DNA of 64,000 nt, from positions 1-64,000 of IMG/VR virus record IMGVR_UViG_3300021389_000018. One strand, given 5' to 3'. Position numbers and translations under genes: made by a program. The number at the start of each line of letters is the position of its first letter. The stretch's first letter is position 1. Source of the DNA: a virus. Below the pieces are notes generated by a model. The model did not search any database, had not been told where the DNA came from, and saw only the letters and a list, made by a program, of their open reading frames with translations. Positions 27,010 to 35,000 of this stretch are shown here, piece after piece.

Positions 27010-27399
27010 CTACTTTCTGTAACGACTTACTTTTTTAGCGATACTTTTAGGTTGTCTAACAAACTGTTTTCCTTTTTTGTTACCCGCTGCTTTAGCTCTA
27101 TTAGTAGCTCTTTTCTCTGCCGGACTTAACGCTTTCCAAGCTGCATCTGGTAAGTAACGCTTTTTGCCCTCTGACTTGCTTCCGTCTGAGGTTCTCCACT
27201 TTTGCTTACTCCATTTGCTTAGGCTGTTAGACGATTTCTTTGCCCCACTATAACCGCCTCCTGATTTTTTATAACGCTTAGTAGCAAGCTGTGCTTTACG
27301 AGCTGACCATTGCCCAGGTCTTCCTCCTTTTGACCCAGCCTTGACCGCTGCTACAATACGTTTCCACTTACCAGGATTTGATTTTTTTGCGCTACTCAT
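27010..27399 (-). CDS. DUF5872-like basic protein (129 aa)
   Basis: Very Lys/Arg/Ser-rich. The pattern WSKQKWRTSDGSKSEGKKRY, then LPDAAWKALSPAEKRATNRA and KGKQFVRQPKSIAKKV matches, as I recall it, the DUF5872 family found in phages, large viruses and some bacteria, usually without assigned function. The high positive charge suggests DNA contact, perhaps in the capsid. It ends in its own terminator, just before the scaffold promoter. Confidence 0.7.
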   Translation of the reverse strand: MSSAKKSNPGKWKRIVAAVKAGSKGGRPGQWSARKAQLATKRYKKSGGGYSGAKKSSNSLSKWSKQKWRTSDGSKSEGKKRYLPDAAWKALSPAEKRATNRAKAAGNKKGKQFVRQPKSIAKKVSRYRK

Positions 27400-27408
27400 A
27401 ATTTTTAT

Positions 27409-27510
27409 TTAGCTGCCACAGGCTTCACAATCTTCGGGGTTCTCCATTGAACAGGTTGGCTGTTCTGCTGTTTCTAATTCGTTGACGAAATCTGCGAAAC
27501 TGTCGCTCAT
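27409..27510 (-). CDS. 33-aa acidic Cys-containing protein
   Basis: Start ATG 27510, stop TAA at 27409. The product starts MSDSFADFVNELETAEQ and ends with three Cys in PTCSMENPEDCEACGS, which includes a CxxC. It is short and acidic, unlike the basic gene 9 bp downstream. A CxxC tail could bind a metal ion or be redox-active; nothing more can be said. Confidence 0.55.
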   Translation of the reverse strand: MSDSFADFVNELETAEQPTCSMENPEDCEACGS

Positions 27511-27561
27511 AATTTTTGATGTAAAGAGTTAGTAAAAAAACGAACTGCTAAATTACAATTT

Positions 27562-28104
27562 TTATCTATGCTGATTAAAGTATCCTATGATCTCACTCTC
27601 CAATTTTGAGTCCATTAAATAATTACCATCGTACTCTACACTAGTGAATGTATCCTCATCATCTTCTGTTATTTCAATCTTGTATTCTACATCATTGTAA
27701 ACAACTTTAAAATACTCACTACGCTTTATCATCTTGATATCTTCATTAGAATGAAAGACAGCCTCAACGTCTTTGTGGTCAAGCCCCGGTAAGTTTTTTA
27801 ATCTACATACATAACGAGCGTAGTTATTGCCTTGAGTGTCCACTATGAAGTTTTCTTTTAACGTGGTCATTATGTAAAATTGCTGTTTCTTATCTAACCC
27901 CCCGTAATCAAATCTACCTGTAAATTTAACTAGTGGGAAATCCATAATTACAGTTTTGACATCTTCGGATAACTCACCAAAGTCAACTTCTGATTTTACA
28001 GCTGAAGGCTTTGTGGGTTCTGAGTCGTATGGCAACAACATAATGTCGTAATACAACTTTAGACCTATTTTGTCTTTTATATTTTTAGTCTTTGTCCGTT
28101 GCAT
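27562..28104 (-). CDS. unknown protein of the kinase operon (180 aa)
   Basis: Soluble alpha/beta protein without a recognised motif. Acidic C-terminal half (YKIEITEDDEDTFTSVEYD), no membrane segment. Its start lies 20 bp inside the upstream membrane-protein gene, so it is translated as part of the kinase/regulator operon and is the last of the overlapping series. It is a candidate downstream partner of that module. Confidence 0.55.
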   Translation of the reverse strand: MQRTKTKNIKDKIGLKLYYDIMLLPYDSEPTKPSAVKSEVDFGELSEDVKTVIMDFPLVKFTGRFDYGGLDKKQQFYIMTTLKENFIVDTQGNNYARYVCRLKNLPGLDHKDVEAVFHSNEDIKMIKRSEYFKVVYNDVEYKIEITEDDEDTFTSVEYDGNYLMDSKLESEIIGYFNQHR

Positions 28105-28630
28105 ACTTTACACCCATAATTGTACCGACTATACTAAAGGCATTAGTAAGCAGTATACCGAACATATTAGACCAAGTACTTCCTATGATTTGCGTATCTG
28201 TACCAGAGCCTATTGCCCAAGCGTACATAACTGTAGTTAACACACCTACACCTACAATAACATATAAAGCAACCTTAACTATAGTGCTTATAAGCTCAAA
28301 CTGTGTGCGCTTCTGCATTACCTCTAAATCCTCTAATGCTTCGTCACGCAGCATCTTACTTTCTTCTAGTGAATTCTGAAGCTCTATAACTAAAGCTTCC
28401 TTAATTACAGCTGCCTCTTCAAGCTCTTTGTTTTGCTTCTGTACTTGCTTTGTTATCTGTAGTCTTTTCTTTCTAGAGGATATATCTTTACGCTTACACT
28501 CTTCAATGTATTCTTTAACAACAGGATCAGAGGTGTCTGAAAAAAGCTTAACGAAGTTTCCTTCTATATAAACCTTCTTAGCCTTAGCTTTTAGTATAGC
28601 CTCTTTTACTGTGTCCTTAGAACTTATCAT
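28085..28630 (-). CDS. coiled-coil protein with two C-terminal membrane segments (181 aa)
   Basis: Residues about 45-110 form a charged coiled coil (KKRLQITKQVQKQNKELEEA onward). Two hydrophobic segments follow, about 115-140 (VKVALYVIVGVGVLTTVMYAWAI) and 155-172 (MFGILLTNAFSIVGTIMG). The topology gives a long cytoplasmic N-terminal coil with a membrane hairpin, like a scaffold or signalling partner. Holin-like function is possible but the long coil is unusual for that. Start overlaps the response-regulator stop by 4 bp; the next gene starts inside its end. Confidence 0.6.
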   Translation of the reverse strand: MISSKDTVKEAILKAKAKKVYIEGNFVKLFSDTSDPVVKEYIEECKRKDISSRKKRLQITKQVQKQNKELEEAAVIKEALVIELQNSLEESKMLRDEALEDLEVMQKRTQFELISTIVKVALYVIVGVGVLTTVMYAWAIGSGTDTQIIGSTWSNMFGILLTNAFSIVGTIMGVKYATDKD

Positions 28631-29067
28631 CTATATATTTTAAAGGAATTTGTTTTGTCTTTGTACCCCTTATAGTCTTCTTTAAATTCTTCTAAGCGTG
28701 GCTCAATGTCATCAGACTTAATAATCCAAAACTGTGCGCCTGCTTTCTTAGCTTTTTCTATTTCTTGTTTGTCATCAGAAGATGAGATAATACCAATGAC
28801 ACAGCCATTACCGTATTCAAAATTAATCTTGCGAATCATCTCAATACCATCAAAACTGCTGCCTATAATGTTGAGGTCTACGAATACACATTCGGGTTTC
28901 TCATCGTTAGGGTCATCGGGAAACCACTCTTTAAATTTTTTATCTGCTTCATCAGAAGAGTCTAGAGCCTCTAATGAAAGCGTTATATCAAGGATGCTAC
29001 ACGCATCTTCAAATACCAAGTGGAATAGGTCTTCATCGTCTATAAGTAGTATAGAGTTTATCATCAT
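28627..29067 (-). CDS. response regulator, receiver domain only (146 aa)
   Basis: A complete receiver domain: acidic pair Asp10-Asp11 in LLIDDEDLF, phospho-acceptor Asp64 in CVFVDLNI, small hydroxyl residues in GIISSSDD (95-97) and Lys117 in FWIIKSDD. The protein ends about 25 residues later, so there is no DNA-binding or enzymatic output domain, as in CheY/Spo0F-type regulators that act by protein contact. It overlaps the histidine-kinase stop by 4 bp and the next gene by 4 bp. The kinase upstream is its likely phosphate donor. Confidence 0.88.
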   Translation of the reverse strand: MMINSILLIDDEDLFHLVFEDACSILDITLSLEALDSSDEADKKFKEWFPDDPNDEKPECVFVDLNIIGSSFDGIEMIRKINFEYGNGCVIGIISSSDDKQEIEKAKKAGAQFWIIKSDDIEPRLEEFKEDYKGYKDKTNSFKIYR

Positions 29068-30290
29068 TTTATTTTTATAAGTAGTTTAGTTCCTTGTTGT
29101 TGTTTTTCAGCTCTAATTGTAAATCCGTGTTCTTTCAATATGGCAAGACAGATATTTAACCCAAGTCCAGTACCGCCTTCATCTTGATTTTGTTTTCTAG
29201 TGTAAGGCTTTGACAATTCTACAAACTCTTCTTGAGTAATTCCCCTCCCGTTATCTTCAACGCATAGGGTGTAATCATTCTGCATATATATAGATACAAA
29301 TTTAGTGGAGCTATCGTTGTACTTTAAGCCATTGCGTATTAGGTTATCAATAGCTGTACAGAACAAGGGTTCATTAACTAATAATGATGGAAGCAGTCCT
29401 ATTTGAACTTGTTTTATATATGATGTGCTTTTTAAATAATCGTTTAGTATTTCTGTGATGTTGCACTTTTCTTTGTCTAGCTGTGCATCTTCTTTTACAA
29501 GGTTAGTAAACTCTTTAACGCCAGCATAAACTTTCTGTGTATGGCGCAGCCCCTCTTCAAGCATTCTTAATGGGGCTTGTATTTTTAGTTTTTTAATATC
29601 TTCTTCTGTAATCCTGCGTTTTAAGGAGCTTAAACCTCTAGGCATATATGTGTTGATGCCGCTATGCATATCGTGTCTTAGGATCTTTGCAGCGTGTTCT
29701 AGGTAAGAGTTTTTTTGATTTACTAGAGCTTCAGTCTCGTGTTGTAGCGTTACATCTGTTGCAATTTTTAGCACCCTAGTGTATTCTCCTTTTCTATTCT
29801 TTACTGGAGTGTAATGACCGAACAACCAAATCTCACTACCGCTTTTTGACACACGCTCAAACTCACCACTTAACGTTTTACCGCTTTTAAGCTTTTGCCA
29901 AAAGTTATGATATTCTAAGCTTTCGCTATAATCGGTAGGGACTAGCTTGCTGTGGTGTATACCTTTAGGGTTGTGGTAACCCATAAGATTACAAAACTTT
30001 TTATTCGCTGACTTGATAATACCATCCATATCCATAGTAACCACTATGTTAGAGCTGTCAATAGCTTTCATCTGCGTATTGATATTATCTTCTTTTATTT
30101 TTGCGGAGCTTATATAGCTGTAGACTACGTATCCAAATGGTGGCATAAACGCTATTACACAAGCGTACCCGAATTCAGCTAGTAAGTAAGAGGGTTCACA
30201 GAATCTAAATACAATACACGTTTGCACCGCAAAGAATGCAAACATTATTACAGCAGATACAGCTAGACATATTTTTGATATGCGATTCAT
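29064..30290 (-). CDS. membrane-anchored PAS histidine kinase (408 aa)
   Basis: Two N-terminal membrane segments (about 7-28 and 40-62) have a short external loop between them. A PAS sensor domain follows (about 75-190, with NIVVTMDMDGIIKSANKKFC and GEYTRVLKIATDVT). The dimerisation/phospho-acceptor helix has HAAKILRHDMHSGI with His206. The ATPase domain has an N box DNLIRNGLKYND at about 317, G1 VEDNGRGI at about 345 and G2 GGTGLGLNICLAIL at about 373. All catalytic boxes look intact. It is followed by a receiver-only regulator with a 4-bp overlap and preceded by a holin-like gene with an ATGA overlap. A complete two-component pair inside a phage late operon is unusual. Confidence 0.9.
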   Translation of the reverse strand: MNRISKICLAVSAVIMFAFFAVQTCIVFRFCEPSYLLAEFGYACVIAFMPPFGYVVYSYISSAKIKEDNINTQMKAIDSSNIVVTMDMDGIIKSANKKFCNLMGYHNPKGIHHSKLVPTDYSESLEYHNFWQKLKSGKTLSGEFERVSKSGSEIWLFGHYTPVKNRKGEYTRVLKIATDVTLQHETEALVNQKNSYLEHAAKILRHDMHSGINTYMPRGLSSLKRRITEEDIKKLKIQAPLRMLEEGLRHTQKVYAGVKEFTNLVKEDAQLDKEKCNITEILNDYLKSTSYIKQVQIGLLPSLLVNEPLFCTAIDNLIRNGLKYNDSSTKFVSIYMQNDYTLCVEDNGRGITQEEFVELSKPYTRKQNQDEGGTGLGLNICLAILKEHGFTIRAEKQQQGTKLLIKIK

Positions 30291-30442
30291 TCATTTTTCT
30301 TGCGAAGAAAATACCAGCGTTGTGCTGTATATCCAATAGATATTATAATTAATAACAGCTTTAGAGCCGTTTCAACTTGAGACATAGAAATGCTAAGAGT
30401 TGTAGCGTTTAATAGTAGTACTTTGATATCAGTTTCGTTCAT
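30287..30442 (-). CDS. small holin-like membrane protein (51 aa)
   Basis: Starts at ATG 30442, which shares one base with the upstream stop (TAATG), and ends in TGA overlapping the kinase start (ATGA). The product has a polar N-terminal helix (KVLLLNATTLSISMSQVETA), one membrane segment (LKLLLIIISIGYTAQRW) and a basic tail (RKKNE). This single-span layout resembles short class-III or accessory holins and small membrane proteins in marine podoviruses. A clearer holin exists at 54.3 kb, so this one may act in signalling with the kinase instead. Confidence 0.6.
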   Translation of the reverse strand: MNETDIKVLLLNATTLSISMSQVETALKLLLIIISIGYTAQRWYFLRKKNE

Positions 30443-30732
30443 TACCACTTAGCTTTATTTGCCCAATAAGCAGCAGACATTTTGCCTTTGGCGATATTCT
30501 TACGATGACGTGCTTTGAATGATGCACGTTTCTTCTTCATACGATCAGACTCACCTGCCTTTGGTTTACCAGCTGTGCTTGCACCTTGCTCTCCAAAGCG
30601 TATAGTCTTAATCTTGTCACCTACCTTAGCCACTACAATGTGTGACTTCTTAGGGTGATTGGGAGTACGCTTAGGTTTATTGAACCCGCTTACTCCTGCT
30701 CTTGCTAAACGTGAATCTTTCTTCGCTTTCAT
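30442..30732 (-). CDS. conserved basic phage protein (DUF6321-like, 96 aa)
   Basis: An in-frame GTG at 30738 overlaps the promoter box, so ATG 30732 is the preferred start, giving MKAKKDSRLARAG. The segment HIVVAKVGDKIKTIRFGEQG, then RMKKKRASFKARHRKNIAKG and MSAAYWANKAKW is a pattern I have met in many marine phages (I associate it with DUF6321). It is strongly basic, probably nucleic-acid or virion associated. It is the first gene of the kinase operon and is nearly leaderless. Confidence 0.65.
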   Translation of the reverse strand: MKAKKDSRLARAGVSGFNKPKRTPNHPKKSHIVVAKVGDKIKTIRFGEQGASTAGKPKAGESDRMKKKRASFKARHRKNIAKGKMSAAYWANKAKW

Positions 30733-30737
30733 AGACA

Positions 30738-30745
30738 CAAAGATA
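30738..30745 (-). promoter_or_regulatory. TATCTTTG promoter for the kinase operon
   Basis: Perfect TAnnTTTG on the minus strand, directly behind the T-run of a terminator. The ATG at 30732 begins 6 bases after its last base, so the mRNA would have almost no leader. Confidence 0.65.
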
Positions 30746-30776
30746 AATAAAAAAGGGGCTACATTTCTGTAACCCC
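30746..30776 (-). terminator. terminator, sister of the one at 23.5 kb
   Basis: On the minus strand GGGGTTACA-GAAA-TGTAGCCCC is followed by TTTTTTATTT. Compared with the terminator at 23491-23521 a stem base pair differs on both arms together (G-C against A-T), and loop and downstream TATCTTTGTG are shared. Confidence 0.9.
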
Positions 30777-30804
30777 TTAGTATTCAGTATAGTGTAAGCG
30801 AGTC

Positions 30805-31062
30805 CTACTCTTCTACTGTTTCAGCTTCTTCAACAACCTCTTCGTACTCACCTGTGGTAAGGTCTACAGAGATTGACCCGTATTTGTCTTCAAGTTCTTT
30901 CTGAGAAGTAGCCATAGCTTCTTCCATAGAGTTTACTTGGAGTTGAGCTTTGAAAGCTTGGTTAGTTGCATCACCAAGGATTGTCTTCGCTTGGTTTAGA
31001 TTAGATACAGCAGTCTGGATAGACTTTAGTTCCTCTTCTGTGAGTTTAGCCTTGTCAGCCAT
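30805..31062 (-). CDS. small coiled-coil acidic protein (85 aa)
   Basis: A helical N-terminal two thirds (LKSIQTAVSNLNQAKTILGD, then NQAFKAQLQVNSMEEAMATS) and a Glu/Val-rich tail (EEVVEEAETVEE). It is probably an oligomeric coiled coil. The gene has its own promoter box at 31.1 kb and its own terminator. A small virion or chaperone-like role is possible; no family is certain. Confidence 0.6.
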   Translation of the reverse strand: MADKAKLTEEELKSIQTAVSNLNQAKTILGDATNQAFKAQLQVNSMEEAMATSQKELEDKYGSISVDLTTGEYEEVVEEAETVEE

Positions 31063-31095
31063 AATGTTTAAATATTTAAGTTAATTAACGTATTG

Positions 31096-31103
31096 CAAAG
31101 ATA
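31096..31103 (-). promoter_or_regulatory. TATCTTTG promoter box
   Basis: Perfect TAnnTTTG on the minus strand, 34 bp before the ATG at 31062 and just after the upstream gene's stop at 31114. Confidence 0.6.
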
Positions 31104-31113
31104 ATACAATTAT

Positions 31114-31479
31114 CTATTCTTCTGACTCTTCGGCAGCTTCTGGTTCTGCAATTGTCAATGTTACAGATGATGGGGTTACAAGCTCGGCAATTTGACTGTC
31201 TAAGCTCGCTTCCATTTCAGTAACACGCTCTGCTGTTAATGCTGCTTTAGTCCAAGCAATCATATTTTCGTGAGTTACCGCATCAAAAGCTGTAAAGCCA
31301 GACAGGTCAGAAACCTCTAAAGTTTGCGTACCGATAGAGGTAGCACTGTGTGTTCCGTCTGTTCCTGTTACACGGTAGTGTACATTGTAGACAACTTGAG
31401 ATTCGGTTACTCCGCTCTCATCTGTGTGTGTTGGATACGCATCTACTGTGCGACAATTCCAAGAATAAGTGTTAGCCAT
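31114..31479 (-). CDS. conserved virion-associated protein (DUF7936-like, 121 aa)
   Basis: Beta-rich with YSWNCRTVDAYPTHTDESG, then VVYNVHYRVTGTDGTHSATS and TAFDAVTHENMIAWTKAAL, ending in a Glu-rich tail. The order (YSW..., V..VH.R..G.DG..., F..F...T.E..I.W....L) matches a small family I know from marine phages next to fibre genes. Function is unknown. A promoter box lies 27 bp upstream of the start. Confidence 0.55.
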   Translation of the reverse strand: MANTYSWNCRTVDAYPTHTDESGVTESQVVYNVHYRVTGTDGTHSATSIGTQTLEVSDLSGFTAFDAVTHENMIAWTKAALTAERVTEMEASLDSQIAELVTPSSVTLTIAEPEAAEESEE

Positions 31480-31505
31480 TTTAAATATTTTTTGTTATAA
31501 CGTTA

Positions 31506-31513
31506 CAAAGATA
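31506..31513 (-). promoter_or_regulatory. TATCTTTG promoter box
   Basis: Perfect TAnnTTTG on the minus strand in the 40-bp gap before the gene starting at 31479. Confidence 0.6.
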
Positions 31514-31519
31514 ATTAAT

Positions 31520-32008
31520 TTAATCACAAGCTGATACGCTCTCTATTACGCATTCGTTGCTATTCCCTTCAAGAAGATAAATGGCGTAAGGTACATTACC
31601 GCCTGGGACATCTTCATACTTGTACCAAACCCCAAAACCGTCCGCTGGAACTAAATTTGTAGATAGTCCTGAGTTTGTAAAAATATAATCTCCAGCAGCA
31701 GGAGTTGAAGAAGAGCCGTTCTTGTAAACAGTTGTCTCTACCTCTAAACCTCCACAAGCTTCGTTTGAATTAGAACTTGACCTTCCTGAAATTGTTCCTT
31801 CGTATCCAGACGCTGAACTATGGTCATAGCTGTACCACTCGCTCATAGAGGCAGGCTGTGCATTGTTAGGATAAGAAGCGGAGGCGGTATTTATGGTGGC
31901 GTATACCCCAGACTCAGCATCATCAAGAGATATGGTAGCGGTACTGGACCGCCCCAACTCTGTATTGATTTCACTCATCTTAATAGTTCCACTACTTTGT
32001 AAAGCCAT
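31520..32008 (-). CDS. small tail-fibre-associated protein (162 aa)
   Basis: The beginning MALQSSGTIKMSEINTELGR followed by SSTATISLDD is a common opening of phage fibre-related proteins. The body is Ser/Gly/Asn-rich and beta-structured; four Cys lie in the C-terminal half, two of them near the end (NECVIESVSACD). It overlaps the end of the S74 fibre gene by 17 bp, so it is made with the fibre. It may be a receptor-binding tip or a fibre accessory. Confidence 0.55.
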   Translation of the reverse strand: MALQSSGTIKMSEINTELGRSSTATISLDDAESGVYATINTASASYPNNAQPASMSEWYSYDHSSASGYEGTISGRSSSNSNEACGGLEVETTVYKNGSSSTPAAGDYIFTNSGLSTNLVPADGFGVWYKYEDVPGGNVPYAIYLLEGNSNECVIESVSACD

Positions 32009-35000
32009 TGATGATTTCTTTTAGTTCGTCAATTTGTTTTTGCTGTTCCTTTACAGCTTCAATAAGTACAGCTGTTAGTCTAGCGTAGTTTACTGTCTTG
32101 TAGTCTTCACCGGTTCTGCTTGTTGCCTTACCTTCTTCATCGCTACCGATATCAAACGGTGCTAGGTGTACTAGCTGTGGGAATACAGCTTCTACATCTT
32201 GAGCGATAACCCCTACGTCATTCGTCTTTGTTGATGGCTCAAAGCCAAGCTCCTGAGACTTCTCGTTCCAATCAAAGGTTACCCCCTTGAGTTGCTTGAT
32301 CTTGTCTACAGCGTTCTCTATAGGCTTGATATTTTCCTTGAGGCGCTCATCAGAGGAGTAAGCAACAACATCGCCTGTTGCACTAAGCTGTCCTGTCACC
32401 TTAACTCCACCTGTAGAGTCAGCCTCTAATACTGTAGAGCCATTGTAGTGAATCTCAACCCCGCCAGCACCATCGTACAATGCAATACCGTTAGACTGCT
32501 GCGTGTTGTAGATAGCGTAATCACCAGTGCCGATGTTTTTAATCTGTATAGAATCAGAGTCACCTACAAATTCTGCTATTACAGCTGCGGTGCTACTATT
32601 AGGGTTTTTAACGTATAGTGCAGGATTGTTTGTATTTAAGTCATCATTATCTACAGTTAGCTTGTATCCAGGACTAGTAGTCCCGATACCTACGTTTCCA
32701 GCAGAGGTAATGACCATCTTGTCGGTGTTATTGGTTCTAAATAATAACGAGCCAGCGCTTTGATTAGACAAATATGCACTTCCTCCAGAAAACTGAAGAA
32801 AACCAACATTAGTTCCGTTTTGAACAAATCTTACATATGGGTTTGCGTCAGCCTCAACCTTTATTACCTCACTTGTGGTTCCACCTTCAATATGTAGAGG
32901 AGCGGTTGGGGTAGTCGTTCCAATACCTAAGTTACCACTACCGTCAAGAGTCATAACCTGACTTAGCGTTGCAGCAGAGTCTACAGCTGCTGTTTGGTAA
33001 GCACCTGTCCACCATTGATGTGTAGAGCCGTGCTGTACGTATGCTGACCTCTCTAAGTTCGTTAGAGCTGAAGAGCTTAGGAATGCACCTGCTGCTGTTG
33101 TAGATGGCTTGACACCGTATCCAATAACAGCACCACCAGCAGAATAACCACCACCGATAGTAATGATGTTCCCGTTGCTGTACTTTCCTACAAGAATTAG
33201 AGATCCTGAAGTACTGTTAGCTGTACCTGCGGAGATAGCTCCCTCAACCTCTAGCTTATATCCTGGACTAGTAGTACCGATACCTACGTTTCCGCCACCA
33301 TCAAAGAACATTTCTGTTCTGTTATCAGTGAAGTTCTGTATTTGAAGACCTGTCCCGGCAGATTGCATAAAACCATAGTCATCGTATCCAGACCTAGACA
33401 TTTTAATAGGAGTGCCGCCAGAGGTGATGTGCAGGTTAGCTGTAGGGCTAGCTGTGCCTATACTAATGTTTCCGCCAAAGTAACCACCGCCACTAGACAT
33501 AGTGGTGAATTCATTTCTATTGCTATCGCTAATGTACAATACAGAGCTGCCTGTAGTTCCTGAAGGCTCTGTAGCTGTAGCTGACGCAGCGACATTCGTT
33601 GATGATTCAACAATAACGTTTGAACGATATACAAAAGATCCGCTTCCAGAAGCAATACCAGCAAGCTTAACCCATACATCCTGTACAGCTCCACTTGAGT
33701 TGATTACTTTTATCCCCAACACCTTACTTGTATTGTACTTGCTTCCTGGGAGTCGGTATATATGCGTCTGCATACCATAGCTAGAATGAGAGATCAAGTA
33801 CTCGTCATACATATTGGTGTTGTCTCCACCGTGGTTTAGCCATAGGCGAATACGTCTAGGTCCGCCATTGTATGAAATTACTTTAACCCACTCATCACTA
33901 GAGCTTGTACCAGCATCTCTAGTCCAAGTTCCTGTACGTGCTAATGGAGCTATGTATTCAGTACCCGATATCTGGTTTATCTCACCTATATAGAATCCTG
34001 TAGCGTTTATATTTCCATTAACATCAAGATTGTAAGATGGACTATTAGTCCCGATACCAACGTTGCCAGAACCAGTGGTTAGTGCGTAGTTAGTTCCAGC
34101 ACCCGAAGCATAAAAGTGTCCACCAACGTTAGTACCTCCTGTACGAGTTCCAGTTGATATACCAATAATGCCATAGTTTGTTCCAGTGCCAGAGGTAGCA
34201 TATCCGTTACCTAAAATTGCAGTACCGCTATCATTATATCCATAACCTGCGATAGCGTTACTACCAGCTATACTACCGTCACTCCTTACATCAAGTCTTT
34301 TACCAGCTTGTGGAGCAGTAGTTCCGATACCAACGTTGCCTGCGCTAGTGATGCGCATTCTTTCAGAACCATCGGTTCTAAAGGTTACATTACCATACGC
34401 AGAAGAGCCATTAGCATTTAGTTTAAGGTCATACCCACCACCGCTGCGTAGCTCTAATTCGTAATCATTCTCTAGAATAGTTACATTTGCAGTTGATTGA
34501 TTTACTTTAAAGTTTCTACCTGTAGCTGTGTATATGTTTAGCTTTTCAGCTGGACTCGTAGTCCCAATACCTACGTCACTTCCAAAGTATGTTCCTGTAG
34601 CACCTATATATGCGTAAGTTTCATCTAGTGGAGCTGTGCTGCTATCAATTGCTGTAGACCTGTTACCGTGTCTACCAAAGAATGTTCTCCCTCCACTGCC
34701 ATCTCCTATTAAAACAGTACCATTAGTTCCAGCCTGATTACCACTTGACTTCACCAATAAGTAATCCCCAGTCCCCGATGTCCAAGCATTGTATAATACA
34801 TAATGGTTTTCATTACCTGTCCAACCACTTTGATAAATACTTAGCAACTGATTGTTATCGGTGGTGAAATGACTTGATGAAAATACACCTCCAGCTACAT
34901 CCAGCGTGTAAGCTGGACTAGTAGTTCCGATACCTACGTTGCCGTCAGACTTTCTAATAGTAAGTACGTCTGACGAAGTTCCGTAAGAGTATATTGCTAA

